A stretch of 15,302 nucleotides of DNA. Origin: Allosediminivita sp964397775 (lineage in GTDB: Bacteria; Pseudomonadota; Alphaproteobacteria; Rhodobacterales; Rhodobacteraceae). A program made the position numbers and the translations under genes. The DNA lies in NCBI GenBank assembly GCA_964397775.1, contig CAYNKL010000096.1, positions 1 to 15,302 of the forward strand, written 5' to 3'. Shown here one piece after another: positions 9,041 to 15,302 of the stretch; position 1 is the stretch's first letter; every line of letters begins with the position of its first letter. A model generated the notes under the pieces. It saw only the letters and a program-made list of their open reading frames with translations. It did not search any database and was not told the origin of the DNA.

Positions 9041-9682
9041 ATGGCAGGATCCGTCATCACGGTAGCGCAGCAGAAGGGCGGCAGCGGCAAGACCACCGTT
9101 GCGGCCAACCTCGCGGTCGGCTTCCGGCGACGGGGGCTGAGCGTGGCGGTGGTGGACCTGGACCCGCAGGGCAGCCTCGGGCACTGGTTCATGACGCGGG
9201 CCGAGACGCTGCCGGATCTTGTCGAGGGGATGGATTTCGCCACCTCCTCGGCCTGGGGGATTTCCTACGAGTGCCGCAAGCTTTCGGGCGCCAACGACGT
9301 GGTCATCATCGACACGCCGCCCAAGGCCGACAGCGACCTGCGCCCTGCGCTGCGGGTGGCGGATCTTGTGATCGTGCCGGTCTCGGTCAGCCACGTGGAT
9401 CTTTGGGCCACCGAAAGCGTGCTGGATCTGGCGCAGCGCGAGGGACGCGAGGCGCTGGTGGTGATGAACCGCACGCGGCAGGGCACGCGGCTTGGCGCCG
9501 ACGTGGCCAAGAAGGCCGAGCAGCTCGATGCGCGCATCGCGAAATCGGGCTTCGCCAACCGCGTGGCCTATGCCGAAGCCGCCGGGCAGGGGCGTGGGGT
9601 GCTCGAAATGCCGAAAGGTCCGGCGCACAAGGAGGTGACGGATCTGACTTCGGAGGTGGCGGAGATCCTGTCGCTGGGCTAA
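9041..9682 (+). CDS. ParA/MinD-family ATPase (orphan)
   Basis: This is a 213-residue cytoplasmic P-loop ATPase of the ParA/MinD superfamily. The deviant Walker A is KGGSGKTT (12-19) with the signature Lys12. VVDLDPQGSLGHW is the switch I/A' region and VVIIDTPPKAD is Walker B. The short length, with no N-terminal DNA-binding helix-turn-helix, matches the small ParAs (plasmid type Ib, ParC/PpfA-like) that position plasmids, chemoreceptor arrays or other cargo over the nucleoid. No ParB or centromere-like iteron array is visible here, so it is not the chromosomal parAB pair. The frame opens at 8969, but the ATG at 9041 with GAGGGGGAA upstream starts exactly at the first strand. The next gene follows by 24 bp and is probably its functional partner. 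The cargo is unknown. Confidence 0.88.
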   Translation: MAGSVITVAQQKGGSGKTTVAANLAVGFRRRGLSVAVVDLDPQGSLGHWFMTRAETLPDLVEGMDFATSSAWGISYECRKLSGANDVVIIDTPPKADSDLRPALRVADLVIVPVSVSHVDLWATESVLDLAQREGREALVVMNRTRQGTRLGADVAKKAEQLDARIAKSGFANRVAYAEAAGQGRGVLEMPKGPAHKEVTDLTSEVAEILSLG

Positions 9683-9706
9683 GCGGGCGAGGCTAGGAGG
9701 ACCGCC

Positions 9707-10552
9707 ATGCCGACCGATATTGCCGCGCTTTCCGATCTGATCCGCGCCGACAGCGCCGCCCGGGGCCAGACGATTTCCAAGCTGGGGTATTTCTGCGCGC
9801 CCTTCCGGCCCGCCGAGGGGCCGTTTTCCGACAGGGTCGTGAAGGTCTACCGGGGGCTGTCCGATGGCGCGGCGCTCGACCGGCTGAAGCGGTATCACGA
9901 CGATTACGTCGTCGCGCTGCGCGCGGCCGAGGTGCCGCTGCCCGAGACGGAGTTTCACCTGCTGGAGATCGACGGCGCGCGGGTGCCGGTGATCCTGCAG
10001 GAGGCGCTGCCGACCGACAGCCTGATGCGGCCGCTGATGCAGTCCGAACCGCTGGAGCGGACGCTGGAGATGATGCAGTCGGCGGGCGAGGTGATCGCAC
10101 GCTTCTGGCACTGGGCCGAGGGGCAGGAGACGCGCATCGGCTTTCACCCCTCGATCCGCAACTTCGCAATCGTGGACGGGCGGGCGGTCTTCTTCGACAC
10201 CTTCCCGCCGCTCATCCACTACGACCGCGAGGAAATGGGCCGGATGCTGCTGCTGTTCTCGGACAGCCGGCTGATGCGCACCGTGGGGCCGCTGCTGCGG
10301 CGCAAGGTGACGGGCATCCAGGACGAATGGTATTCGCCGCCCGAGACGCTTGTGGGTCTGGTGGGATCCGCCTGTCGCCTGCGGCCGGATGATGCGCAGG
10401 CCTATCTCGACTGGGGGCGCGGCTTCGTGAAGGCGGAGATGCAGCCCTGGGCGGACGAGGCGCTGGCGGGGCTCAAGGCGCCGCCGAAGCTGCCGGGCTA
10501 CTGGACGGGGTTCCGCAAGCTCATGGGCCTGCAGGGCGAGCCGAACCTGTAG
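9707..10552 (+). CDS. Unknown protein with kinase-like (APH-type) layout
   Basis: The 281-residue soluble product starts at an ATG after a strong TAGGAGG (9694-9700). I do not recognise a characterised family (possibly DUF6206). The order of elements resembles a small protein-kinase/aminoglycoside-phosphotransferase fold: a strand with a central lysine, RVVKVYR (Lys46, in the place of the ATP-binding lysine); a long helix, ALDRLKRYHDDYVVAL; a strand-turn-strand with a hinge-like stretch, RVPVILQEALP; and GFHPSIRNFAIVDGRAVFFDTF, where Asn152 and Asp164 sit where kinases keep their metal ligands. The catalytic Asp usually two residues before the HP is absent (Gly145), so it may be a pseudokinase. 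It lies 24 bp after the ParA gene and is surely co-transcribed. The kinase reading is inference from motif order only. Confidence 0.75.
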   Translation: MPTDIAALSDLIRADSAARGQTISKLGYFCAPFRPAEGPFSDRVVKVYRGLSDGAALDRLKRYHDDYVVALRAAEVPLPETEFHLLEIDGARVPVILQEALPTDSLMRPLMQSEPLERTLEMMQSAGEVIARFWHWAEGQETRIGFHPSIRNFAIVDGRAVFFDTFPPLIHYDREEMGRMLLLFSDSRLMRTVGPLLRRKVTGIQDEWYSPPETLVGLVGSACRLRPDDAQAYLDWGRGFVKAEMQPWADEALAGLKAPPKLPGYWTGFRKLMGLQGEPNL

Positions 10553-10662
10553 GGGGCGAGGCGCCTGACGGGCTTGTCACCGAGCAGTAATGGCAGGGGC
10601 GTGCGCAAGCTGTGTTGGTCCGCGCTGAGGACTTTGACGTCACTGACCCTTTTGCGAATAAG
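10553..10662. other. Short intergenic stretch between convergent genes
   Basis: Lower-GC spacer between the kinase-like gene and the convergent membrane-protein gene. It contains TGACGTCA (10635-10642), an 8-bp palindrome that may be chance. I see no convincing terminator for either gene. Confidence 0.4.
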
Positions 10663-11088
10663 CTAATCGGAGAGCCTTGGGGCGACGAGCCATAAGTAGA
10701 GGCAGAGGCCACCAAGAAAGGTGCCGCCCAGTCCAATGTAAAAGATAGCCTGACGATCTACGCCAAGCGCGTCCAAGATCAGCATGGCCCAGGACCAAAT
10801 CAGGAACGCCACATAGATCGCGATCCCGCCCGTAATGCGTGCTTTGCGGTTTGTCAGGGCGAACGAGACAAAGAAGGCAACGAGAAACGGAAACCAAGTT
10901 TGGGCAACGTGACTGAGATAGTATAGCGTCGGCGTCGCCCCGCCTGGAAACGTCATGCCGATGAAGAACCTGAGTAAGGGGTATTCCCATGGCAAAAAGG
11001 GGTTGCTCGCTTTCAGAACGCTGAATGCCAGCCAGGTTGCCACACCAGCAAAAAATGCGGCGGAGAACGTCAGTATCCGCCTGACCAT
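10663..11088 (-). CDS. Hypothetical four-helix inner-membrane protein
   Basis: The 141-residue product has four predicted membrane helices (about 5-25, 62-78, 86-107 and 114-135), joined by short loops with positive residues (RKAR at 81-84). I recognise no family or active-site motif. The coding region is visibly less GC-rich than its neighbours: sampled 60-base stretches are about 47-53% GC, and codons ending in A or T are frequent. That suggests recent acquisition. The start could be the ATG at 11088 or a GTG one codon earlier; neither has a good ribosome-binding site. It converges with the kinase-like gene. Reality is supported by the hydrophobicity pattern and by an uninterrupted frame in lower-GC DNA, not by homology. 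Confidence 0.6.
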   Translation of the reverse strand: MVRRILTFSAAFFAGVATWLAFSVLKASNPFLPWEYPLLRFFIGMTFPGGATPTLYYLSHVAQTWFPFLVAFFVSFALTNRKARITGGIAIYVAFLIWSWAMLILDALGVDRQAIFYIGLGGTFLGGLCLYLWLVAPRLSD

Positions 11089-11091
11089 CAC

Positions 11092-11550
11092 TTGGATCGC
11101 GCGGCGCGGAAGAACGTGTGCACAGAGGTATCCTTAAGGCAACTGTTAAGGCTCACACTCGAGTTTTGGCGAGAACGAGTCCGTTCGTAAAGCGCTCACT
11201 CCCGACCTTCATTGCGGATGGCCTGAGCGGCGGTACCGCGGACTAGGCTGCCAGCCGGATCATGGCGCAGAGCCGGGCATGGCAGCCGCGCGCGGTGGCG
11301 ATCCAGACCGATGATCTTCTTGGTTTATCTCCGCAAATCCGGATGACCTCGACACGAGGGACCTAGCGTCACCAAATCGCCGCCGCGTGGGTGCGCGGTC
11401 ATCCCGGAGGCATGCTTCCAGCATGACGATGCGCGGCGGGCCTACGGCCCTCGATTCCGCGCAGGGGGCTTCGCTCTCACTCGGTACGATGTGCTCCCCG
11501 CAGACACCCGACGACTCGGACCAGTTAGGTTCGCGAACTCCCAAAGACAA
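11092..11550. other. Stretch of about 460 bases with no convincing gene
   Basis: No frame on either strand combines a normal start, a ribosome-binding site and coding-like composition. Visible items are small: a 10-bp palindrome GCGGTACCGC (11230-11239), hairpins CATGC-TTCCA-GCATG (11411-11425) and GGGCC-TAC-GGCCC (11438-11450), TTCGCGAA (11530-11537), and a TTAA pair eight bases apart (11134-11149). It could be a decayed mobile element, an RNA gene I cannot identify, or the remains of an insertion together with the low-GC gene beside it. Confidence 0.5.
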
Positions 11551-11578
11551 AGGGCCATGCCCCGAAAGGCATGGCCCT
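11551..11578 (-). terminator. Strong intrinsic terminator of the transaldolase gene
   Basis: A perfect 11-bp inverted repeat, AGGGCCATGCC / GGCATGGCCCT, surrounds a six-base loop (UUUCGG on the transcript, UUCG-like). It begins 23 bases after the transaldolase stop. On the minus strand it is followed by TTGTCTTTGGG, an imperfect U-rich tail. Confidence 0.85.
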
Positions 11579-11601
11579 GAAAAACCGGCGCTGCGGGCAG
11601 A

Positions 11602-12255
11602 TCAGACGATCTTGATGCCCGCGGCCTTCGCGTCGGCGACGAAGGTGTCGAGGCCCTTGTCGGTCAGCGGGTGCTTGACCATGGCCTGGATCACGTTCGG
11701 CGGCGCGGTGGCCACGTCGGCGCCGATCTTGGCGCAGTCGGACATGTGGTTCACCGAGCGGATCGAGGCGGCGAGGATCTGGGTCTCGAAACCGTAGTTG
11801 TCGTAAATCTCGCGGATGTCCTGGATCAGGTCGAGCCCGTCGATGTTCATGTCGTCGAGCCGGCCGATGAAGGGCGAGATGAAGGTCGCACCCGCCTTGG
11901 CGGCCAGCAGCGCCTGCGAGGCGCCGAAACAGAGCGTCACGTTGACCATGCGGCCTTCGTCGGAGAGCGTCTTGCAGGCCTTGAGACCGTCCCAGGTCAG
12001 CGGCACCTTCACGACGATGTTTTCGGCGATCTCGGCCAGCTTGCGGCCCTCGGCGATCATCGCGTCGGCGTCGAGCGCCACGACCTCGGCCGAGACGGGA
12101 CCATCGACGAGATCGCATATCTCCTTGGTCACTTCGAGGATGTTGCGCCCCGATTTCTTGATGAGCGACGGGTTGGTGGTCACACCGTCGACCATGCCGA
12201 GCTCGTGGAGCTCCTTGATCGCGGCGACGTCGGCGGTATCTACGAAGAATTTCAT
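11602..12255 (-). CDS. tal: Small (TalC/FSA-type) transaldolase
   Basis: The 217-residue TIM-barrel enzyme of the short transaldolase/fructose-6-phosphate aldolase family works in the non-oxidative pentose phosphate pathway. It moves a dihydroxyacetone unit between sedoheptulose-7-phosphate and glyceraldehyde-3-phosphate. Key residues: Asp6, TTNPSL (26-31), Schiff-base Lys83 in VVKVP, and the ISPFIGRLDD segment. Glu57 (SAEVV) and Phe130 are the transaldolase-type residues; true FSA enzymes have Gln and Tyr there, so transaldolase activity is expected. Length matches the TalC group (about 212-220). The ribosome-binding site AAGGGAGG (complement of 12263-12270) precedes the ATG. It is divergent from priA with 56 bp between the starts and ends in a strong terminator (11551-11578). 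Confidence 0.94.
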   Translation of the reverse strand: MKFFVDTADVAAIKELHELGMVDGVTTNPSLIKKSGRNILEVTKEICDLVDGPVSAEVVALDADAMIAEGRKLAEIAENIVVKVPLTWDGLKACKTLSDEGRMVNVTLCFGASQALLAAKAGATFISPFIGRLDDMNIDGLDLIQDIREIYDNYGFETQILAASIRSVNHMSDCAKIGADVATAPPNVIQAMVKHPLTDKGLDTFVADAKAAGIKIV

Positions 12256-12311
12256 GGGGCTGCCTCCCTTGATGGCTTGGCCTTCTCTCCCGGGCGATTT
12301 ACCCCTTTTTC

Positions 12312-14534
12312 ATGCCACGCAAAACCCCGGAACATCCCAGCCCCCCGCAAGACGTCTTCGACACGGGGGAGCCGGTCGCCGTCATGACCACCCAGCCGCT
12401 CGACCGGGCGCTGGATTACCGCGCGCCCGAGGGCGGCTGCCCCCTTGGCGCCTTCGTCGAGGTGCCGCTGGGGCCGCGCAAGGTGCTGGGCGTGGTCTGG
12501 GGGCCGGGGCAGGGCGATGTGCCGCTGGCCAAGCTGCGCCCGGTGAACCGGGTGCTGGACGCGGTGCCCATGCGCGACGAGCTGCGCAGCTTTCTTGAAC
12601 GCGCCGCCGACTACACGCTGACGCTGCTGCCGGCCATGCTGCGGCTTGCGACGCGGGCACCGGGGCTGGGCGAGCCGGTGTCCATGCGCAAGATCTACCG
12701 CCGCGGCGAGGGTGAGCCGGATCGCATGACCGACGCCCGGCGCCGGGTGCTCGACGTGCTGGAGGAGATGGGCGGGCTGGCTCTGACGCTGGGCGAGGTG
12801 GCCTCCTCTGCCGGGGTCACGAACCAGGTGGTGAAGGGGCTGGTGAAGAGCGGCGCCGTGCGCGAGGAGGAAAGCCCCCGCGACACGCCCTTCCCGCATC
12901 TCGACCCCACGCTGCCGGGCAAGGAACTGACCGGCGACCAGGCCAAGGCGTCCGAGGCGCTGCGCGCGGCGCAGGCCGAGGGGCGCTATCGCACCGTTCT
13001 GCTGAAGGGGGTGACCGGGTCGGGCAAGACCGAGGTCTACCTCGAGGCCGTGGCGCAGGCGCTGAGGCAGGGGCGGCAGGCGCTGGTGCTGCTGCCCGAG
13101 ATCGCGCTGTCGTCAGAGTTCCTGACGCGGGTGGAGAAACGCTTTGGCGCGCGGCCTGCGGAATGGCATTCGGGCGTCACCACGACCGAGCGGCGCCGGG
13201 TCTGGCAGATGGTGGCGCAGGGGCGCGCGCAGATGGTGGTGGGCGCGCGGTCCGCGCTGTTCCTGCCATTCCAGCATCTGGGGCTGGTGGTCGTGGATGA
13301 AGAGCACGACAATTCCTACAAGCAGGAGGACGGGGTCCTCTACAACGCGCGGGACATGGCGGTGCTGCGCGGGGCCATCGCGGGCGCGCAGGTGGTGCTG
13401 GCCTCGGCGACCCCCTCGCTCGAGACCTGGGCCAATGCCGAGGCGGGCAAGTACGACCGGCTGACGCTGACCGCGCGCTTCGGCCCGGCGGTGCTGCCCG
13501 AGATGCGCACGCATGACATGCGTGGCGAAGATCTGCCGTCGAACCGCTGGATCTCGGGTGAGCTGGCAGGATCGGTGCGCGAACGGATCGGAAGGGGGGA
13601 GCAGGCGCTGCTGTTCCTGAACCGGCGCGGCTATGCGCCGGTCACGATCTGCCGGGCCTGCGGGCACCAGGTGGGCTGCCCCCATTGCGATGCGCGGCTG
13701 GTGGAGCACCGCTTCCTGAAGCGGCTGGTCTGCCACCAGTGCGGGGAAAGCCAGCCCATGCCCGAGGCCTGCCCGAGCTGCGGTGTCGAGGATAAGCTGG
13801 CCGCTGTGGGGCCGGGCGTGGAGCGGCTGGCCGAAGAGGCGCAGGAGCTTTTCCCCGAGGCGCGCATCGCAGTGCTGTCGTCGGATCTGTTCGGCAGCGC
13901 GCGGGAGCTCAAGGCGCAGATCGAGGCCATCGCGGCGGGGGGCGCCGACGTCATCATCGGCACGCAGCTTGTGGCCAAGGGGCATAACTTCCCCAAGCTC
14001 ACGCTGGTGGGCGTGATCGACGCGGACCTGGGCTTGCAGGGATCGGACCTGCGCGCCGCAGAGCGGACCTTTCAACTGATGCGGCAGGTGGCGGGCCGCG
14101 CAGGGCGGGCCGAGGCGCCGGGCGTGGCGCTTTTGCAGACCTACCAGCCCGAGCACCCGGTGATCCGGGCGATTCTGCACGGCGACGAAGAGGCCTTCTG
14201 GGCGGCCGAGGCCGAGGGGCGCCGTGCCGCCGGCATGCCGCCCTACGGGCGGCTGGCAGGGGTGATCCTGTCAGGCGGAGACGTGGCGCAGGTCTTCGAC
14301 CTCGGCACGTACCTTGCGCGCAATGACGGCGTGCTGCGGCGGGTCGGCGCGCAGGTCTTTGGCCCCGCGCCCGCGCCCATCGCGCGGGTGCGCGGGCGGC
14401 ACCGGGTGCGGCTGCTGGTCAAGGCGCCCAAGGGCGTGGCGTTGCAGCCGGCGCTCGCCGAATGGGCGGGGCAGGTGAAGCTGAAGGGGGATCTGCGGCT
14501 GGCCATCGACATCGATCCGCAGAGTTTCTTCTGA
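12312..14534 (+). CDS. priA: Primosomal protein N' (replication restart helicase PriA)
   Basis: This 740-residue superfamily 2 helicase reloads the replisome at stalled forks. Visible in order: the N-terminal 3'-DNA-binding domain (about 20-125, VAVMTTQPLDRALDYRAPEG and GAFVEVPLGPRKVLGVVW); a winged-helix segment (about 140-200); Walker A GVTGSGKT (233-240); DEEH Walker B (329-332); motif III ASATPS; a zinc-binding insert with all eight cysteines (447, 450, 456, 459, 474, 477, 487, 490); and motifs V/VI, GTQLVAKGHNFP and QVAGRAGR. The start at 12312 leaves about 20 extra residues before the first family strand. The ATG at 12384 is possible but lacks a good ribosome-binding site, as does the first. 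The gene is divergent from tal and converges with uvrC. Confidence 0.96.
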   Translation: MPRKTPEHPSPPQDVFDTGEPVAVMTTQPLDRALDYRAPEGGCPLGAFVEVPLGPRKVLGVVWGPGQGDVPLAKLRPVNRVLDAVPMRDELRSFLERAADYTLTLLPAMLRLATRAPGLGEPVSMRKIYRRGEGEPDRMTDARRRVLDVLEEMGGLALTLGEVASSAGVTNQVVKGLVKSGAVREEESPRDTPFPHLDPTLPGKELTGDQAKASEALRAAQAEGRYRTVLLKGVTGSGKTEVYLEAVAQALRQGRQALVLLPEIALSSEFLTRVEKRFGARPAEWHSGVTTTERRRVWQMVAQGRAQMVVGARSALFLPFQHLGLVVVDEEHDNSYKQEDGVLYNARDMAVLRGAIAGAQVVLASATPSLETWANAEAGKYDRLTLTARFGPAVLPEMRTHDMRGEDLPSNRWISGELAGSVRERIGRGEQALLFLNRRGYAPVTICRACGHQVGCPHCDARLVEHRFLKRLVCHQCGESQPMPEACPSCGVEDKLAAVGPGVERLAEEAQELFPEARIAVLSSDLFGSARELKAQIEAIAAGGADVIIGTQLVAKGHNFPKLTLVGVIDADLGLQGSDLRAAERTFQLMRQVAGRAGRAEAPGVALLQTYQPEHPVIRAILHGDEEAFWAAEAEGRRAAGMPPYGRLAGVILSGGDVAQVFDLGTYLARNDGVLRRVGAQVFGPAPAPIARVRGRHRVRLLVKAPKGVALQPALAEWAGQVKLKGDLRLAIDIDPQSFF

Positions 14535-14553
14535 CCCGTTTCCGGGAAGGGCG

Positions 14554-14643
14554 GGGCGCGCGTGCCGCGCGCGCCCTATGCGCCGGGGGCAGGCCCCCGG
14601 ACCCCAGCGGGTGGGGCGCTGCCCCTCTGGCCCCTGCGGGGCC
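14554..14643. repeat. Cluster of four GC-rich hairpins
   Basis: Four perfect inverted repeats lie between the priA and uvrC stops: GGGCGCGCG/CGCGCGCCC (14554-14562 with 14568-14576), CCGGGGGC/GCCCCCGG (14583-14590 with 14593-14600), GGGGC/GCCCC (14613-14617 with 14621-14625) and GGCCCC/GGGGCC (14629-14634 with 14638-14643). The cluster resembles intergenic palindromic repeats of Rhodobacteraceae. The first hairpin may also help end priA transcription, 20 bases after its stop, though no U-tract follows. Confidence 0.65.
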
Positions 14644-14648
14644 ATTCA

Positions 14649-14676
14649 CCCCGGGAGTATTTGGGCCAAGAAGAAG
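14649..14676. repeat. Rhodobacteraceae-type intergenic motif (CCCCGGGAGTATTT...)
   Basis: CCCCGGGAGTATTT (14649-14662) continues into a purine-rich tail, GGGCCAAGAAGAAG (14663-14676). I recall the same core and AGAAGAAG-type tail recurring between genes in many Rhodobacter, Paracoccus and Roseobacter genomes. Only one copy is in this window, so its repeat status rests on recall. It lies 21 bases from the uvrC stop. Confidence 0.55.
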
Positions 14677-14696
14677 CAGGGGCGGAGGGCGCCTGC

Positions 14697-15302
14697 TCAG
14701 CCGTCCTGGAAGAAGTCGTAGATGCGCTCGGCCAGCGCCTCGGAGACGCCGTCGACGGCCTTGAGGTCGGCAAGGTTGGCGCGGCTGACGGCCTTGGCCG
14801 AGCCGAAGTGCGCCAGCAGCGCGCGCTTGCGGGTGGCGCCGACGCCGGGGATGTCGTCGAGGGGCGTGGCGCTCATGGACTTGGCGCGCTTGGCGCGGTG
14901 GGTGCCGATGGCGAAGCGGTGGGCCTCGTCGCGCAGGCGCTGGACGAAGTAGAGCACCGGATCGTTGTGGCGCAGCGCGAAGGGGCGCTGGCCGGGGCGG
15001 TGGAATTCCTCCTTGCCGTGGTCGCGGTCCACGCCCTTGGCGACGCCGATCATGGGGAGATCCTCGACGCCCATGTCCTCCATGATCTCTTCGACGGCGC
15101 TGACCTGCCCGGCGCCGCCGTCGATCAGCAGCAGGTCCGGCCACTGGCCCTTCTCGCGGTCGGGGTCTTCCTTCTGGAGGCGCTTGAAGCGGCGGGTGAG
15201 GACCTCTTTCATCATGCCGAAGTCGTCGCCCGGGGTGAGCTCGTCGCCGCGGATGTTGAACTTGCGGTACTGGTTCTTTTCCAAGCCCTCGGGGCCGGCG
15301 AC
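14697..15302 (-). CDS. uvrC: Excinuclease ABC subunit C, C-terminal part (partial)
   Basis: The 3' end of uvrC; the 5' part lies beyond the right edge. About 201 residues are visible, starting VAGPEGLEKNQYRKFNI. The C-terminal endonuclease domain (RNase H-like) shows QWPDLLLIDGGAGQ with a catalytic Asp and the RDEAHRFAIGTHR segment. The two helix-hairpin-helix motifs follow (DDIPGVGATRKRALLAHFG and LKAVDGVSEALAERIYDFF), which bind DNA at the bubble. UvrC makes both cuts around a UvrB-bound lesion in nucleotide excision repair; this domain makes the 5' cut. The TTG near 15284 is an internal leucine, not a start. The gene converges with priA across the repeat-rich spacer. Confidence 0.95.
   Translation of the reverse strand, partial: VAGPEGLEKNQYRKFNIRGDELTPGDDFGMMKEVLTRRFKRLQKEDPDREKGQWPDLLLIDGGAGQVSAVEEIMEDMGVEDLPMIGVAKGVDRDHGKEEFHRPGQRPFALRHNDPVLYFVQRLRDEAHRFAIGTHRAKRAKSMSATPLDDIPGVGATRKRALLAHFGSAKAVSRANLADLKAVDGVSEALAERIYDFFQDG

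Noticed and set aside
9041..9682. The ParA gene as the chromosomal parA of a parAB-parS system.
   Set aside because: No parB follows, no parS-like site is seen, and the gene lacks the gidB/parB neighbourhood of chromosomal parA.
10635..10642. TGACGTCA palindrome as a regulator site.
   Set aside because: A single 8-bp palindrome between two convergent gene ends, with no promoter nearby; chance is the simpler reading.
11134..11149. A second possible CtrA box (TTAA...TTAA).
   Set aside because: The spacing is eight bases rather than seven and no gene start is suitably placed downstream.
11260..11550. A 96-codon frame on the - strand in the gene-free stretch.
   Set aside because: It starts with a TTG inside the transaldolase terminator tail, lacks a ribosome-binding site, and its Ser/Arg/Pro-rich translation has no recognisable domain.
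11387..11797. A 136-codon frame on the + strand running into the tal gene.
   Set aside because: It reads through the terminator hairpin and antisense to tal, and it has no domain or ribosome-binding site.

Overview
The window looks like a chromosomal stretch from a high-GC alphaproteobacterium of the Rhodobacterales, most likely the Roseobacter group. The support is the very GC-rich, codon-biased genes, a class I lysyl-tRNA synthetase, a near-ideal CtrA-type box (TTAA-N7-TTAAC), and intergenic DNA carrying the hairpin-plus-CCCCGGGAGTATTT motif that I recall as frequent in Rhodobacteraceae genomes. It is mostly ordinary housekeeping DNA. I see no prophage, intact insertion sequence, CRISPR array, tRNA or rRNA.

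Layout. 37-1689 (-) is the ABC-F translation factor EttA. Divergent from it are nadD (1868-2500, NAD synthesis) and dacB (2558-4051, a PBP4-type peptidoglycan peptidase with a Tat-like leader). dacB converges, 4 bases apart, on a small secreted L,D-transpeptidase (4056-4484, -), so two peptidoglycan enzymes lie tail to tail. A TerB-like protein (4632-5057, -) is divergent from class I lysS (5179-6756, +). A small secreted DUF4864-like protein (6819-7226) follows; its ribosome-binding site lies inside an 11-bp hairpin. A CHAD-domain protein (7230-8123, -) and a small beta-barrel-like outer-membrane protein (8224-8904, -) are read in the opposite direction.

8904-10552 is the most interesting part. 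The outer-membrane gene and a ParA/MinD-type ATPase gene (9041-9682) diverge from a 137-bp region holding a symmetrical CtrA-type box. The ParA gene has no ParB partner. It is followed 24 bp later by a gene of unknown function (9707-10552) whose protein has the layout of an aminoglycoside-phosphotransferase/kinase-like fold but appears to lack the catalytic aspartate. I propose this ParA plus kinase-like pair, possibly under cell-cycle control, as the least described system here.

10553-11601 breaks the pattern: a lower-GC four-helix membrane protein gene (10663-11088, -) and about 500 bases with no convincing gene, possibly an acquired or decayed insert. The window closes with a small transaldolase (11602-12255, -, with a strong terminator), the divergent primosomal helicase gene priA (12312-14534), a repeat-like intergenic cluster of four hairpins (14554-14676), and the 3' part of uvrC (14697-15302, -), which runs off the right edge.
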